NCBI GenBank assembly: GCA_001724275.1
Contig: MEDZ01000024.1
Coordinates: 40,920-104,919, forward strand
Length of the DNA stretch: 64,000 bases
Direction of reading: 5' to 3'
Source of the DNA: Gemmatimonadetes bacterium SCN 70-22
GTDB lineage: Bacteria > Gemmatimonadota > Gemmatimonadetes > Gemmatimonadales > Gemmatimonadaceae
The position numbers and the translations under genes are program-made. Shown here one piece after another: positions 1 through 9,025 of this stretch. Every line of letters starts with the position of its first letter. Positions within the stretch are counted from its first letter, which is position 1. The notes below the pieces were generated by a model, which did no database searches, had not been told where the DNA came from, and was given only the letters and a program-made list of their open reading frames with translations.

Positions 1-573
1 GAACACCGCGATCGAGAATCGCTTGAGGGGGAGCCGCGCCCGCTGGGCGAACCGCGGCCAGCGGCGCGCGACCATCACGCCGAGCGTGAGCGGAATGCCG
101 AGCAGGACGAAGATGGTGACGAACATCTCCAGCGGGTCGACCGCCACGTCCCGCAGGATGGCGCTCGTCGGCCCGTACAGCGCCCCCCAGAAGCGCAGCA
201 CCAGCGGCGTCAGCACCACCGACAGCACCGTCGATGCGGAGCTGATGCTGACCGAGAGGGCGGTGTTGCCGCCGGCCAGGTGCACCAGGAAGTTGGAGAT
301 GTTTCCCGCCGGGCAGCTGGCGACGAGCATCATCCCGAGGGCGATGCTGGGCGACGGGCGGATGAGGAGGACGAGGAGGAAGGTGAACGCCGGGAAGACC
401 AGGAAGTGCCCGGCGAGCCCGATGAGGACCGGACGCGGGTTGGCCGCCACGCGCCGGAAGTCCTCGGCACTCAGGTCGAGCGCCACCCCGAACATCACGA
501 TCGCCAGGATCGCGTTCAGTGCATGCAGCGTCGCAGGGCTGAAGTTGAGCCGGACCGCATCGAGCTCGCTCAC
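1..573 (-). CDS. Bile acid:sodium symporter (BASS/SBF) family transporter, partial (C-terminus beyond window)
   Basis: 191 codons are visible; the gene runs off the left edge. The protein is almost entirely hydrophobic with several membrane helices. It carries the family signature around residues 95-135: a CPAGNISNFL segment followed by a Ser/Thr-rich helix ending VLSVVLTPL. BASS proteins are sodium-coupled importers of bile acids or, in bacteria and plastids, of organic acids such as pyruvate or pantoate. The substrate cannot be read from sequence. The chosen start is GTG at 573. It overlaps the stop of the upstream thiamine-diphosphate enzyme by four bases (GTGA), so the two are translationally coupled. 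The pairing suggests the transporter carries a 2-oxo acid or related substrate or product of that enzyme (inference). Confidence 0.85.
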   Translation of the reverse strand, partial: MSELDAVRLNFSPATLHALNAILAIVMFGVALDLSAEDFRRVAANPRPVLIGLAGHFLVFPAFTFLLVLLIRPSPSIALGMMLVASCPAGNISNFLVHLAGGNTALSVSISSASTVLSVVLTPLVLRFWGALYGPTSAILRDVAVDPLEMFVTIFVLLGIPLTLGVMVARRWPRFAQRARLPLKRFSIAVF

Positions 574-2318
574 TTCCCCTTGGGCTCCTGGTGCATCGCC
601 TTGAAGTGGAGGAGGCCCGGCGCCCACATGTGCGTGGTCGGGTTCACGTCGACGTGGATCACCGTCGGCCCCTGATGCCCCAGCGCCCGCGCGATCGCTT
701 GCCGCAACGCCCGGGGGTCGGCCACGCGCTCGCCCGCGGCGCCCATGGCCCGCGCCACGGCGGCGAAGTCGATCTCCCCGAAGTCGGACCAGATGTTCTC
801 GCCGGGATCGAGCCGCTTCCGGAGGAGCATCTTCACGGGACGCATCGCCATGCTCTGCGTCATCTTGACCATCCCCCACTGCCGGTCGCAGAGGACGAGC
901 CAGACGATGTGCAGCCGGTGGCGGACCGCCGCCTCGATCTCCTGCGGATGCATCCCCATCGCGCCGTCCCCGGTGATGCAGGCCACCGGGTGGTCCGGGA
1001 CGGCGACCGCCGCGCCTAACGCTTGCCCCATCCCGGCCCCGAGCATCCCCATCTTCATCGTGGAGAGGATGCGGGCCGGCGGGACCGCCCTGCTGTAGAA
1101 CATGGTCCAGACGGCAGTGTTCCCGCCGTCGGCGACGAGCGGGCTTCCGGCAGGGAAGAGCTCGCGCACCGCCGCCGGGACGTGTGCGGGGTGCAGCGGC
1201 GCTCCCGTATCGGCCAGGGCGGCGTCGAGCCTGGCATTGAAGCGCCGGACGTGCCTGCCATATCCCTGCAGGCGCGCGCGCCGGCGGGCAAGCGCCGGCT
1301 CGTTGCGCCTGGCGGACAGGCGATCGTGCAGCGCCTCGAGGAAGGCGCCGACGTCGGCACACGCCCCGATCTCGACCGGCCTGTTGGCGCCGATGGTCGC
1401 ATCGTCGATGTCCACTTGCACCGTCCGTTGCTCCGACGCCCTGCGCCAGTACGGTGCCTTCCCCCACCAGTCGGTCTCCCCCACGCGCGACCCCAGGATG
1501 AGGGCGGCATCGGCGTCGTTGCGCACCAGGGTGTTGAGCTTCACGTGCGGCATCGGGATCGCCAGGGGCGACGACTCGTCCACCGCCCCGCGCGCCGCCC
1601 AGCTCGTGGTGACCGGAGCCTGCAGCAATTCGGCCACGCGTTGCACCTGGTCGAACGCCCCGGCGTGGATCACCCCGCTCCCCACGTGGATGACGGGGAG
1701 CTCGCACTGCGTGAGGAGCGCCGCGGCGCGCGCCACGTCACCGGCGTCCGGGGCGGTCGGCGCCACCCGCCGGTACTGCGACGGCGCCAGGTACGCGACG
1801 TCGCCCGGCATCTCGCCGTTCATCAGGTTCTCCGGGACATCCAGGTGCACCACGCCGGGGCGCCCGTCCCAGCAGGCGCGCAGCGCCCCCCGCATCAGCT
1901 CGGGGATGCGCTCGAAGCCGGGCACGGCGCGGCTGTGCTTCGCGAACGCGCCCACCACCGCCGCCTGGTCGAAGCCCTGGTAGGTCCCCGTCCGCAGCGG
2001 GTACATCGCCCCCGTGCGGCGCGCACTCGTTATGCAGAGGACGCGGTTCCCCTCCGCCTGCTCCACGACGAGCCCGGGGAGGATGTTGGCCACGCCGGGG
2101 CCGTTGCTCGCCATGCAGACGCCAAGCCTGCCGGTGAGGCGCGCGTAGGCGGCGGCGGCGTGCGCGGCGCTGGCCTCGTGGCGCGGCGTGACGAGCCTGA
2201 TGCCGAGCGCGTGCAACGCGCCATAGAACCCGTAATACGTCCCGTCGATGATGCCGAAGACGGTATCGACCCCTTCGGCCCGCAGCATGCGCGCGAGGAC
2301 CTCGCCACCCGTGGGCAT
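570..2318 (-). CDS. Thiamine-diphosphate-dependent enzyme, acetolactate synthase-like
   Basis: 582 residues, the usual length for the pyruvate oxidase/acetolactate synthase/benzoylformate decarboxylase superfamily, in the order Pyr domain, central domain, PP domain. The catalytic glutamate that activates thiamine is visible as RHEAS (Glu48). The cofactor motif begins GDG at residue 450. The paired asparagines that normally close this motif are Cys-Asp (about 477-478, CDRQWGM). The Asp can still bind magnesium, but this is atypical of true acetolactate synthase. ATG at 2318 is chosen because AGGAGGG lies just upstream. The 4-base overlap with the BASS transporter indicates an operon. No substrate is assigned: decarboxylation or carboligation of a 2-oxo acid is the family role. 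Confidence 0.85.
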   Translation of the reverse strand: MPTGGEVLARMLRAEGVDTVFGIIDGTYYGFYGALHALGIRLVTPRHEASAAHAAAAYARLTGRLGVCMASNGPGVANILPGLVVEQAEGNRVLCITSARRTGAMYPLRTGTYQGFDQAAVVGAFAKHSRAVPGFERIPELMRGALRACWDGRPGVVHLDVPENLMNGEMPGDVAYLAPSQYRRVAPTAPDAGDVARAAALLTQCELPVIHVGSGVIHAGAFDQVQRVAELLQAPVTTSWAARGAVDESSPLAIPMPHVKLNTLVRNDADAALILGSRVGETDWWGKAPYWRRASEQRTVQVDIDDATIGANRPVEIGACADVGAFLEALHDRLSARRNEPALARRRARLQGYGRHVRRFNARLDAALADTGAPLHPAHVPAAVRELFPAGSPLVADGGNTAVWTMFYSRAVPPARILSTMKMGMLGAGMGQALGAAVAVPDHPVACITGDGAMGMHPQEIEAAVRHRLHIVWLVLCDRQWGMVKMTQSMAMRPVKMLLRKRLDPGENIWSDFGEIDFAAVARAMGAAGERVADPRALRQAIARALGHQGPTVIHVDVNPTTHMWAPGLLHFKAMHQEPKGK

Positions 2319-2423
2319 CCGTTCCCTCCTGTGGTGGCGGGAACTTACGGATGACGCGAGGGGGGCGTTAGCCGCTGCCCGGCCAACGCCCCCCGCCGCC
2401 ACCATCGCGCGCGCGCCCGTTCT

Positions 2424-2443
2424 CCCGGGGTGCTCACCCCGGG
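2424..2443 (-). terminator. Possible hairpin just after the GT39-like gene
   Basis: A perfect 9-bp inverted repeat (CCCGGGGTG, 2-nt loop, CACCCCGGG) sits directly downstream of the GT39-like stop codon. A third half-copy of the arm lies between it and the stop. There is no T-tract, so it may be only a weak or Rho-assisted terminator separating the two minus-strand pairs. Confidence 0.3.
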
Positions 2444-2446
2444 TGC

Positions 2447-4126
2447 TCACCCCGGTGGCGTCTCGACGCGCTCGTAGATCCTGATCGGCGGGTTCACCAC
2501 CGGGTAGTCCAGCGGCGGGCGCCGCAGCGCGTAAACGACGACAATCAATCCAGCGAGGATCAGGGGAGCGAACGGCTCCCCGGGGTGGCTGGTGTAGTCG
2601 GGAATCAACGACACGAAGCGCGGCCGGCGCTCGTGCCATCCCCGGATGATCCTCGCCACCGTCGCCGAGTCGCGCGGCGCCTTGACGTTGCCGCCCAGGT
2701 ACTCGACGGCAAAGCCGGAGGTCATCCATCCCTCCATGGGAGGCTCCTTCTGCATCGAGCCGAAGAACTCGAGCCGGTCGCCCGGCTTCCCATGCTCGCG
2801 CAGCCACGCCGCCGCCGCATGCCGCGAGTCGTGCGCCATGGCCCACGTCAGGTCCACCCCGCGCAGCGACGCGAGCACAACCGCTGCTGCCGCCGCCGCG
2901 GCCCCCATCGCCCGGACCGCCGCCGCACGCGCCGCCAGCAGCTCGCGCACCGCGTAGCCGGCAAACAGCGACAGCGCGTACACGGCCGGCATGACGTAGC
3001 GCAGCTGCGCCGCGCGCGCCGACCAGAAGAGGATCGCGAGGTACGTGACGACGGTGACGGCAAACCAGGCGGCGCGTGGCGTGCGCCTGGCGGCGAGCGC
3101 GAGCCCGACTCCCCCCAGCACGAGCCCCGGCCCCGTCATGGCGTCGGCCATGAGCTGCAACAGCCGCGAGCCGAGGGCCACGTTGCCGCTCCAGCTCCTG
3201 GGATAGTACGGCATGAACGCCACCGCCCCCTCCACCGCCTCGGCGCTGCGCTCGCGGATGAAGCGGATGTGCGCCATCCAGCGGTCGGGGTCGACGATCA
3301 TCCCGCTCCCCACCACGTAGGCGAGGACGACGGCGAGGGCGCAACAGGCGGCGAGTGACCACGTCTCCCTCTTCCACCATTGCGGCCGCGATTCACCCGG
3401 ACGGGGAAGGAGTAGAAGCACGAAGGGAATCCCGACGAACGACGCGAATGACGGCTCCTTGGTGGCGAGCGCGAGGCCGATCAGCGCTCCCAGCCAGAGC
3501 ACGCGCTTCCGCGTGACGCCCAGCATCAGGGCGCGGGCGAATGGGATGCCGGCGATCGCCGTGAAGAAGAGGACCGGGACATCGGGGTTGGATGTCCGGG
3601 CGTAGTAGAACATCGGGTAGACCAACCCGGAGAATGCGGCCCCCCACACCCCCGCGCGCTCGTCCCACAGGGTGCGCCCGGTTTCGTACGCGGCCACCAC
3701 GATTCCCGCCGCCAGCAGCACACTCAGCAGGTGCGCCAGGAGCGAGAGCGTGGCCAGCGCCGTGACCGGATCGGAGAACCCGTGCGGGAAGGCCCCCGTC
3801 GGGGTTCCCAGTTCACCGGTCACCCGAAGCCACGTGACATAGGGTGCGAACGCCGCCAGCACCAGGAACGGGTGCAGCATCGGGTAGCCGAGATTCGGAT
3901 TCTGCGTCGGCGCGGGATTGACGATGTCGTACAATTGCGCCAAGGGGCCGGTGGGAGGCTCGTCGTCGACTCCCCAGGCCTCCGTCCGGTTCCAGGCGGT
4001 GGCGTGCGGAGTCCCCCACGAGGCCGTCGGGACGTACACCAGTGCCGCGATGACGAAGATCAGCACGTGCCGCCGGCCCATTTGCCCGGCCAGCCTGGCG
4101 AGGACCGAGTCGTGCCACGCCGCCAT
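2447..4126 (-). CDS. Integral membrane glycosyltransferase, GT39/ArnT-like (polyprenyl-phosphate sugar donor)
   Basis: 559 residues with about ten hydrophobic helices. The first large non-membrane loop holds an acidic DDEPPTGP segment (residues about 50-60), matching the Asp/Glu catalytic loop of GT-C enzymes. A YYARTSNPDVPVLFF helix pair resembles the PMT_2/ArnT family, and there is a soluble C-terminal region. Such enzymes move a sugar from a polyprenyl-phosphate carrier to lipid or protein on the periplasmic face. The start is ATG at 4126, and its A is the last base of the preceding stop (TGATG). It is therefore co-translated with the deacetylase-carbamoyltransferase fusion. The context suggests it attaches a modified sugar (inference). 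A flippase-like or other GT-C role is possible. Confidence 0.75.
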   Translation of the reverse strand: MAAWHDSVLARLAGQMGRRHVLIFVIAALVYVPTASWGTPHATAWNRTEAWGVDDEPPTGPLAQLYDIVNPAPTQNPNLGYPMLHPFLVLAAFAPYVTWLRVTGELGTPTGAFPHGFSDPVTALATLSLLAHLLSVLLAAGIVVAAYETGRTLWDERAGVWGAAFSGLVYPMFYYARTSNPDVPVLFFTAIAGIPFARALMLGVTRKRVLWLGALIGLALATKEPSFASFVGIPFVLLLLPRPGESRPQWWKRETWSLAACCALAVVLAYVVGSGMIVDPDRWMAHIRFIRERSAEAVEGAVAFMPYYPRSWSGNVALGSRLLQLMADAMTGPGLVLGGVGLALAARRTPRAAWFAVTVVTYLAILFWSARAAQLRYVMPAVYALSLFAGYAVRELLAARAAAVRAMGAAAAAAAVVLASLRGVDLTWAMAHDSRHAAAAWLREHGKPGDRLEFFGSMQKEPPMEGWMTSGFAVEYLGGNVKAPRDSATVARIIRGWHERRPRFVSLIPDYTSHPGEPFAPLILAGLIVVVYALRRPPLDYPVVNPPIRIYERVETPPG

Positions 4127-6831
4127 CACTGGATGAGCGCCTCGGCAGGTGCAACATTGCGGGCACCGGCGCCCCGACCCTTGGTCAACCGATCGAGGAG
4201 GGTGGCATCGGTGCTGACCAGGTAGGAGCCGAGCGCGAGCACGTGCAGGTGGCTGGCGAGGTACGAGCGGATCGCCTCGTCGGGCGACCGAATGATCGGC
4301 TCCTCGTGCATATTGAAGGAGGTGTTGATCACCACCGACGACCCGGTCAGGGCCTTGTAGGCGACCAGGATGTCGTGCATTCCCGGGGCGATATCGGGCC
4401 GCACCAGCTGGGGGCGTGCGCTGCCGTCGATGTGCACGGCGGCCGGGCACTCCGTGCGCATCCGCTCCGTGCACGACACCACGAGTGTCATGAACTCGCA
4501 GGGACGCATTTCCCCCTCACGCATGTGGAAGTACTCCGCAGCGTCTGCATGAATGCACATGGGTGCGAACGGCATGAACTCCGTGCGATGCAGCTGCGTG
4601 TTGAGCCAGCTGTTCACGGTGCGATCGCCGGCGTGGTACAGGATGGAACGATGTCCCAGCGCCCTGGGGCCAAACTCCATCTTTCCGGCAAAGCGAGCGA
4701 CGATCTTGTGGTCCGCGAGAGCGGCGGCGATCGCGCCGGCCAGGTCGTCGGGACGCGTGACTGTCAGTTGCGGGTAACACGCCAGCGCCGCTTCGATGTC
4801 GGCGTCGTCGTACGACGTCCCGAGGTACATATCGGGTGCGGGGCGCGGCATGCTCCCCGCCACCGTGAGCGCCGCCCCGACGCACAGCCCGCCATCCCCC
4901 ATGTTGGGGTAGATGTGGATCGACGCGGGTTGCAGTTCCTGCGACAACGCCATGTTGAGCTTCACGTTCGCGAAGACGCCGCCCGCCACAACCAGGTGCA
5001 ACGGGCGCCCGGCCGGCACGTGTGGCCGCACCAGCTTCACGACCTCACGCTCGAGGATGTGCTGGAAGGCCCACGCCACGTCCTCCCGCGGATAGCCGGC
5101 AAGCAAACGTTTGAGGGGCGGCTTGTAGTTCCGGTAGTCGATCCCGAGGAGCGTGTTGCGCCCCCCGTATACCCGGGCGATGTCCTTGAGCTTGAGGCGC
5201 GGGAACCCCTCGGCGTAAAACCCCTTGTGCAGCTTGAAGTCACCGTCGCGACTGAACAGGGTCGACTCGATCTTGGCCACGAGCTCCGGGTTGCGCGTCC
5301 CGAATCCGGCGAGGCCGGTGATCTTCCCCTCGTGGCGCCCTCCCTTGAAGCCGAGGACCTGGGTGCACGCGGTGTAGAACTGCCCGAAGGAGTGCGGATA
5401 AGGGAGCGCCTGGTCGCGCTGGATCAGCCCGCCACGGCCACGCCCGATGGTCACGCACAGGTCGTCGCCCACGCCGTCGGCGGTCACGACGAGCGTGTCG
5501 CTGGCCGTCCCCGTCCGGTGGGCGCACGCCGCATGCGCCTCGTGGTGTTCCACGAACCACAGCTTCGGCCGCACCCCGTACTCGCGCTCCAGGAAATCCA
5601 GCACCGTCTCGTAGCGCGACGCGCGCCACAGGTAGAAGGCGCGATACGCCAACCGACACGCGTGCGGGATGTAGTCGTTGAGGGCGTGGAACTCCCCGAC
5701 GTCCCGGCGCACGGTCGCCCACAACTGCGCGAGCAGGTCGGTCCAGCGCAACCCGGCAACGGCCACGGCGTCGATCTCCGACGGCTGCATCCTCGAGAGG
5801 CGGATTACCTCACGAATCGACTGCGTCGGCGGATACGTGGTGTCGAGCTTCACCCGTGACATGCGTTCCTCGTTCACGGCGGCCACGACCACCTGGTCGC
5901 GCACGATGCACGCCCCGGTCTCGTGCGTAGTCGCGATCCCGAGGATCGTGCGCGGATTGAGGTCGGGCGCGCTCTCCGGCCACCCCGCCACAACCTCCTC
6001 GCTGGTGGTGACGTGGGGAAACTGTTCACGCACCTCGTCCAGGAGCTGGCCGACGTATTCCTCCTTCTCGTCGCCGCGGAACCAGTTGTTGGTGAAGAGC
6101 GCGAGGCGCAGGCTCTCGACGTCCTTCACTCGGTCGGAAAAGTCCGTGAGGTGGAACAGGTAGGTGAGGTAGCGCCGCCTGCGCGCGAACCGGCGCAGCT
6201 GGTCGCGATGATAGGCCCGGCGCAAGTAGAAGGCGTATGCAGGATGAAACGAAGGGAGCCAGGGCCCGACGTAGGGTAGGGGGAGTTCGATGAGGCTCCG
6301 GTCGCCGAAGAAGTCGAACGGCTCGGGCCAGACGCGCTCCACGTGCAGCCGCTGTCGGAGCGCGTAGGTCGGATGTACCGAGGAGTCGTACCGGTACCCG
6401 GCCTCCCGCAGCAGGTCGAGCGTTTCCAGGTCGATCGAGTAGCCCGGAGCGCGAAAACCATGCACCGGCACGCCGAGCGCATCCTCGAGACGCGCCTTGG
6501 ACTCGAATACTTCGCGCCGCTTGCGCTCCGAGCCGGAGCGGTGCAGGACGGGGTGCGTGACGGAGTGCGACGCGATGTGATGCCCGCCGGCGACGATGCG
6601 CCGCAGCGCCGCGCGCTTCTCGGGACGTTCCAGGTCCTGGGCGATGGCGAAGTAGGTCGCCGTGATCCTCCGCTGGGCAAAGATGCGGAGGGAGCGGTCG
6701 ATCGCGCTCAGATAGAAGGCGTCGCTGGTTCCCGACCAGGCGCGACCGTGGGCTCCGTAGATGGCGTCGAGCCCGTCGAGGTCCACATGGAACCAGACCC
6801 TCCGCTGCTCACTCGTCTCCCGATCCTGCAT
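4126..6831 (-). CDS. Fusion: polysaccharide deacetylase (NodB-like) + carbamoyltransferase (NodU/CmcH/TobZ-like)
   Basis: 901 residues and two enzymes in one chain. Residues about 12-290 are a NodB-homology deacetylase: metal-binding Asp region HVDLDG (Asp17, Asp19), His-containing motif HSVTHP (89-94), and FRAPGYS at about 126-132. Residues about 295-880 are a carbamoyltransferase. It has an ASKHA-fold N-part with NEERMSRVKLD (320-330) and HHEAH (429-433), and a C-part with KMEFGPRALGHRSI (717-730), the carbamoyl-phosphate site seen in NodU and TobZ. The predicted chemistry is removal of an N-acetyl group and O- or N-carbamoylation of the same glycan. No signal peptide is seen, so it acts in the cytoplasm. 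The start is ATG at 6831 with AGGA upstream; an in-frame ATG at 6903 is less likely. It overlaps the GT39-like gene by one base. Confidence 0.88.
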   Translation of the reverse strand: MQDRETSEQRRVWFHVDLDGLDAIYGAHGRAWSGTSDAFYLSAIDRSLRIFAQRRITATYFAIAQDLERPEKRAALRRIVAGGHHIASHSVTHPVLHRSGSERKRREVFESKARLEDALGVPVHGFRAPGYSIDLETLDLLREAGYRYDSSVHPTYALRQRLHVERVWPEPFDFFGDRSLIELPLPYVGPWLPSFHPAYAFYLRRAYHRDQLRRFARRRRYLTYLFHLTDFSDRVKDVESLRLALFTNNWFRGDEKEEYVGQLLDEVREQFPHVTTSEEVVAGWPESAPDLNPRTILGIATTHETGACIVRDQVVVAAVNEERMSRVKLDTTYPPTQSIREVIRLSRMQPSEIDAVAVAGLRWTDLLAQLWATVRRDVGEFHALNDYIPHACRLAYRAFYLWRASRYETVLDFLEREYGVRPKLWFVEHHEAHAACAHRTGTASDTLVVTADGVGDDLCVTIGRGRGGLIQRDQALPYPHSFGQFYTACTQVLGFKGGRHEGKITGLAGFGTRNPELVAKIESTLFSRDGDFKLHKGFYAEGFPRLKLKDIARVYGGRNTLLGIDYRNYKPPLKRLLAGYPREDVAWAFQHILEREVVKLVRPHVPAGRPLHLVVAGGVFANVKLNMALSQELQPASIHIYPNMGDGGLCVGAALTVAGSMPRPAPDMYLGTSYDDADIEAALACYPQLTVTRPDDLAGAIAAALADHKIVARFAGKMEFGPRALGHRSILYHAGDRTVNSWLNTQLHRTEFMPFAPMCIHADAAEYFHMREGEMRPCEFMTLVVSCTERMRTECPAAVHIDGSARPQLVRPDIAPGMHDILVAYKALTGSSVVINTSFNMHEEPIIRSPDEAIRSYLASHLHVLALGSYLVSTDATLLDRLTKGRGAGARNVAPAEALIQ

Positions 6832-7142
6832 CCGAAGTATTCCTATTTCCTGTCGAGTCGGACTCCCTGGCGATCTCGCCGCGGAAGGAACTCTCCTCTG
6901 CAAGACAGAGGCCCGTCAATTCGGAGTGGTTTCGTGGTGCCTGACGCGTGCTCGACTCCGCCCGGCACTCCCTGCGGTGAATCGGGGGGAGCCCCGACCC
7001 GTCGGCTCCCAAGCTCACCGAGGCCGTGAAACGGCGGCGACGGAACCGGAGACGCCATGGCAGCGGTGCGAAACCCTGACGCTCCATGCAGATTCCCACC
7101 CCAGGCCCCCGGACCGTGCTCCGGGTGCCGCTCCCCTTCGCC
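6832..7142. other. Divergent intergenic region with a small hairpin
   Basis: 311 bases between divergently transcribed genes, so promoters for both must lie here. The only distinct structure is an inverted repeat GGGAGCC/GGCTCCC at 6987-7010 (10-nt loop). No convincing -35/-10 pair was found, and no small gene. Confidence 0.4.
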
Positions 7143-8972
7143 ATGTCCATCACACCACCGATGCGCCCGTCGTTCACGCTCGCCTCGCTCTCCCTCGCCG
7201 TCGCCGCCTGCTCCACCGCGGCCCCGCCAGCGGTGACCCCGGCTCCTGCGGCCAGCGCGTCGGCGGTGGCCCCGGCCACCCCGCTCACGCCGCGTCAGCG
7301 CGAATGGGTCGACCGTACCCTCGCCTCGCTCGACCTGCGGCAGCGCGTGGGACAGATGGTGATGGTCTGGGTCCTTGGCGACTACACCTCCACCGACGAC
7401 TCCGCCTTCGCCGAGGTGCGGCGCTGGATCGTCGAGGATGGCATCGGCGGGGTGAGCATGTCGCTCGGCACGCCGATGGAGGTGGCGACCAAGCTGGATG
7501 CCTTCCAGCGCCTGGCCCGCGTCCCCCTGCTTGCGTCGTCGGACCTCGAGCCGGCGTTAGGCCGGCTGGAGGGGGGGGTCTTCTCGCACTACCTGATGGA
7601 CGCCGGTGGGGCCACGGTCTTCCCGACCGCCATGGCGATCGCGGCCACCGGGCGTGACTCGGACGCCTACGACGTGGGGAACATCATCGGCCGCGAGGCG
7701 CGCGCCGTCGGCATCCACATCAACTTCGCCCCCGTCGTCGACGTCAACAACAACCCGCAGAACCCGGTCATCAACACCCGGTCCTTCGGCGAGGACCCCG
7801 CGCACGTGGCCCGCCTGTCGGCGCTCTTCGTGAAGGGATCGCAGGACGCCGGGACCATCGCCACGGCCAAGCACTTCCCCGGACACGGCGACACCGACGT
7901 CGACTCGCATGTGGGGCTCCCGGTCGTCAGCGCCGACTGGGCGCGCTTCCAGACGACGGAGCTCGTCCCCTTCCGCGCGGCGATCGGTGCCGGGGTCGGA
8001 CTCGTGATGTCGGCCCACATCGCCTTGCCCGCGCTCGAGGGCGACTCGACGACGCCAGCCACCCTCGCCCCACGCATCATGACGGCGTTGCTGCGCGACT
8101 CGCTGCACTTTCGCGGCGTCGCCATCACCGATGCCATGACGATGGAAGGGGTCGGCAAGGGATACGGTGTCGCCGAGAGCAGCGTCCTGGCCGTGAAGGC
8201 GGGCGCCGACATCCTTCTCAAGCCGAGCGATCCCACCAAGGCCATCGACGCCGTGGTGGCGGCGGTGGAGCGTGGCGAGATCTCGCGCGACCGCATCGAC
8301 GCCTCGGCGCGGCGCGTGCTGGAGCTCAAGGCCAGGAGCGGGGTCGCCTTCAACCGCTTCGTCTCCTTCGATTCGTCACGGCACGTCGTGGGCGCCGCGG
8401 CGCATCGCGCCACGGCCAACGACATCGCGCGGCGGGCGGTGACGCTCCTGCGCGACCGCGGCGCGCTCGTCCCGCTCACCGGCAAGCGCACGCTGGTCAT
8501 CCAGTACATGCCCGAGACCGAGCTGCGCGCCGGTCGCGTCTTCGCCGCGGCCATGCGCCAGGGCGACCCGTCGGTGCGCATCATGCGGGTCTCGCCGGGC
8601 ACCGTGCAGTCGCAGCTGGATGCGCTCGCGCCGGCGATCGCCGCCGCCGAGCGCGTGGTCGTGGCGGCGTACGTGCGGCGCATCGAGGGGGAGGGGCGCC
8701 CGGCCATCCCTCCGCACATCGCCTCCTGGCTGGCGGCGATTGCGGCTGCCGACTCGGCGGCGGCGCAACAGCGCGTGGTGCTGGTCGCCTTCGGCAACCC
8801 GTACCTCATCCGCCAGGTCGCCGCCGTGGGGACCTACATGGTGACGTACAGCGTCGGTGACGCGGCGGAGCGCGCCGCCGCCGGCGCGCTCATGGGACGC
8901 GCCCCCATCACCGGGACGGTCCCCGTCTCCCTCCCCGGGTTCTTCGCGCGCGGGGACGGTATCAAGCGTTAG
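7143..8972 (+). CDS. Glycoside hydrolase family 3 lipoprotein (beta-N-acetylhexosaminidase / NagZ-like)
   Basis: About 609 residues. The N-terminus is a lipoprotein signal ending LAVAAC, so the enzyme is anchored to a membrane facing the periplasm or the outside. The GH3 N-terminal barrel contains KHFPGHGDTDVDSH (from residue about 243), the His/Asp loop typical of the NagZ branch. The nucleophile motif is ITDAMTMEG (Asp at about 330). A GH3 C-terminal domain follows (about 400-600). Likely role: release of GlcNAc or related residues from peptidoglycan fragments or chitin-like glycans. The start is uncertain among ATG 7086, 7143 and 7161; 7143 gives a normal lipoprotein signal. The stop TAG is formed inside a CGTTAGGC octamer. 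Confidence 0.88.
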   Translation: MSITPPMRPSFTLASLSLAVAACSTAAPPAVTPAPAASASAVAPATPLTPRQREWVDRTLASLDLRQRVGQMVMVWVLGDYTSTDDSAFAEVRRWIVEDGIGGVSMSLGTPMEVATKLDAFQRLARVPLLASSDLEPALGRLEGGVFSHYLMDAGGATVFPTAMAIAATGRDSDAYDVGNIIGREARAVGIHINFAPVVDVNNNPQNPVINTRSFGEDPAHVARLSALFVKGSQDAGTIATAKHFPGHGDTDVDSHVGLPVVSADWARFQTTELVPFRAAIGAGVGLVMSAHIALPALEGDSTTPATLAPRIMTALLRDSLHFRGVAITDAMTMEGVGKGYGVAESSVLAVKAGADILLKPSDPTKAIDAVVAAVERGEISRDRIDASARRVLELKARSGVAFNRFVSFDSSRHVVGAAAHRATANDIARRAVTLLRDRGALVPLTGKRTLVIQYMPETELRAGRVFAAAMRQGDPSVRIMRVSPGTVQSQLDALAPAIAAAERVVVAAYVRRIEGEGRPAIPPHIASWLAAIAAADSAAAQQRVVLVAFGNPYLIRQVAAVGTYMVTYSVGDAAERAAAGALMGRAPITGTVPVSLPGFFARGDGIKR

Positions 8973-9025
8973 GCAGACCTGGACATCCCGGCCCCGGCCC
9001 TCCGATTCCCCCCACTCCCGTCGGC

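Noticed and set aside
2319..3380. N-terminal extension of the thiamine enzyme frame
   Set aside because: The extension overlaps the GT39-like gene in another frame and is low-complexity; a strong ribosome site marks the start at 2318.
6832..6903. Upstream start for the deacetylase-carbamoyltransferase fusion at 6903
   Set aside because: It would add 24 residues unlike the family N-terminus; 6831 has a better-placed AGGA and leads directly into the deacetylase fold.
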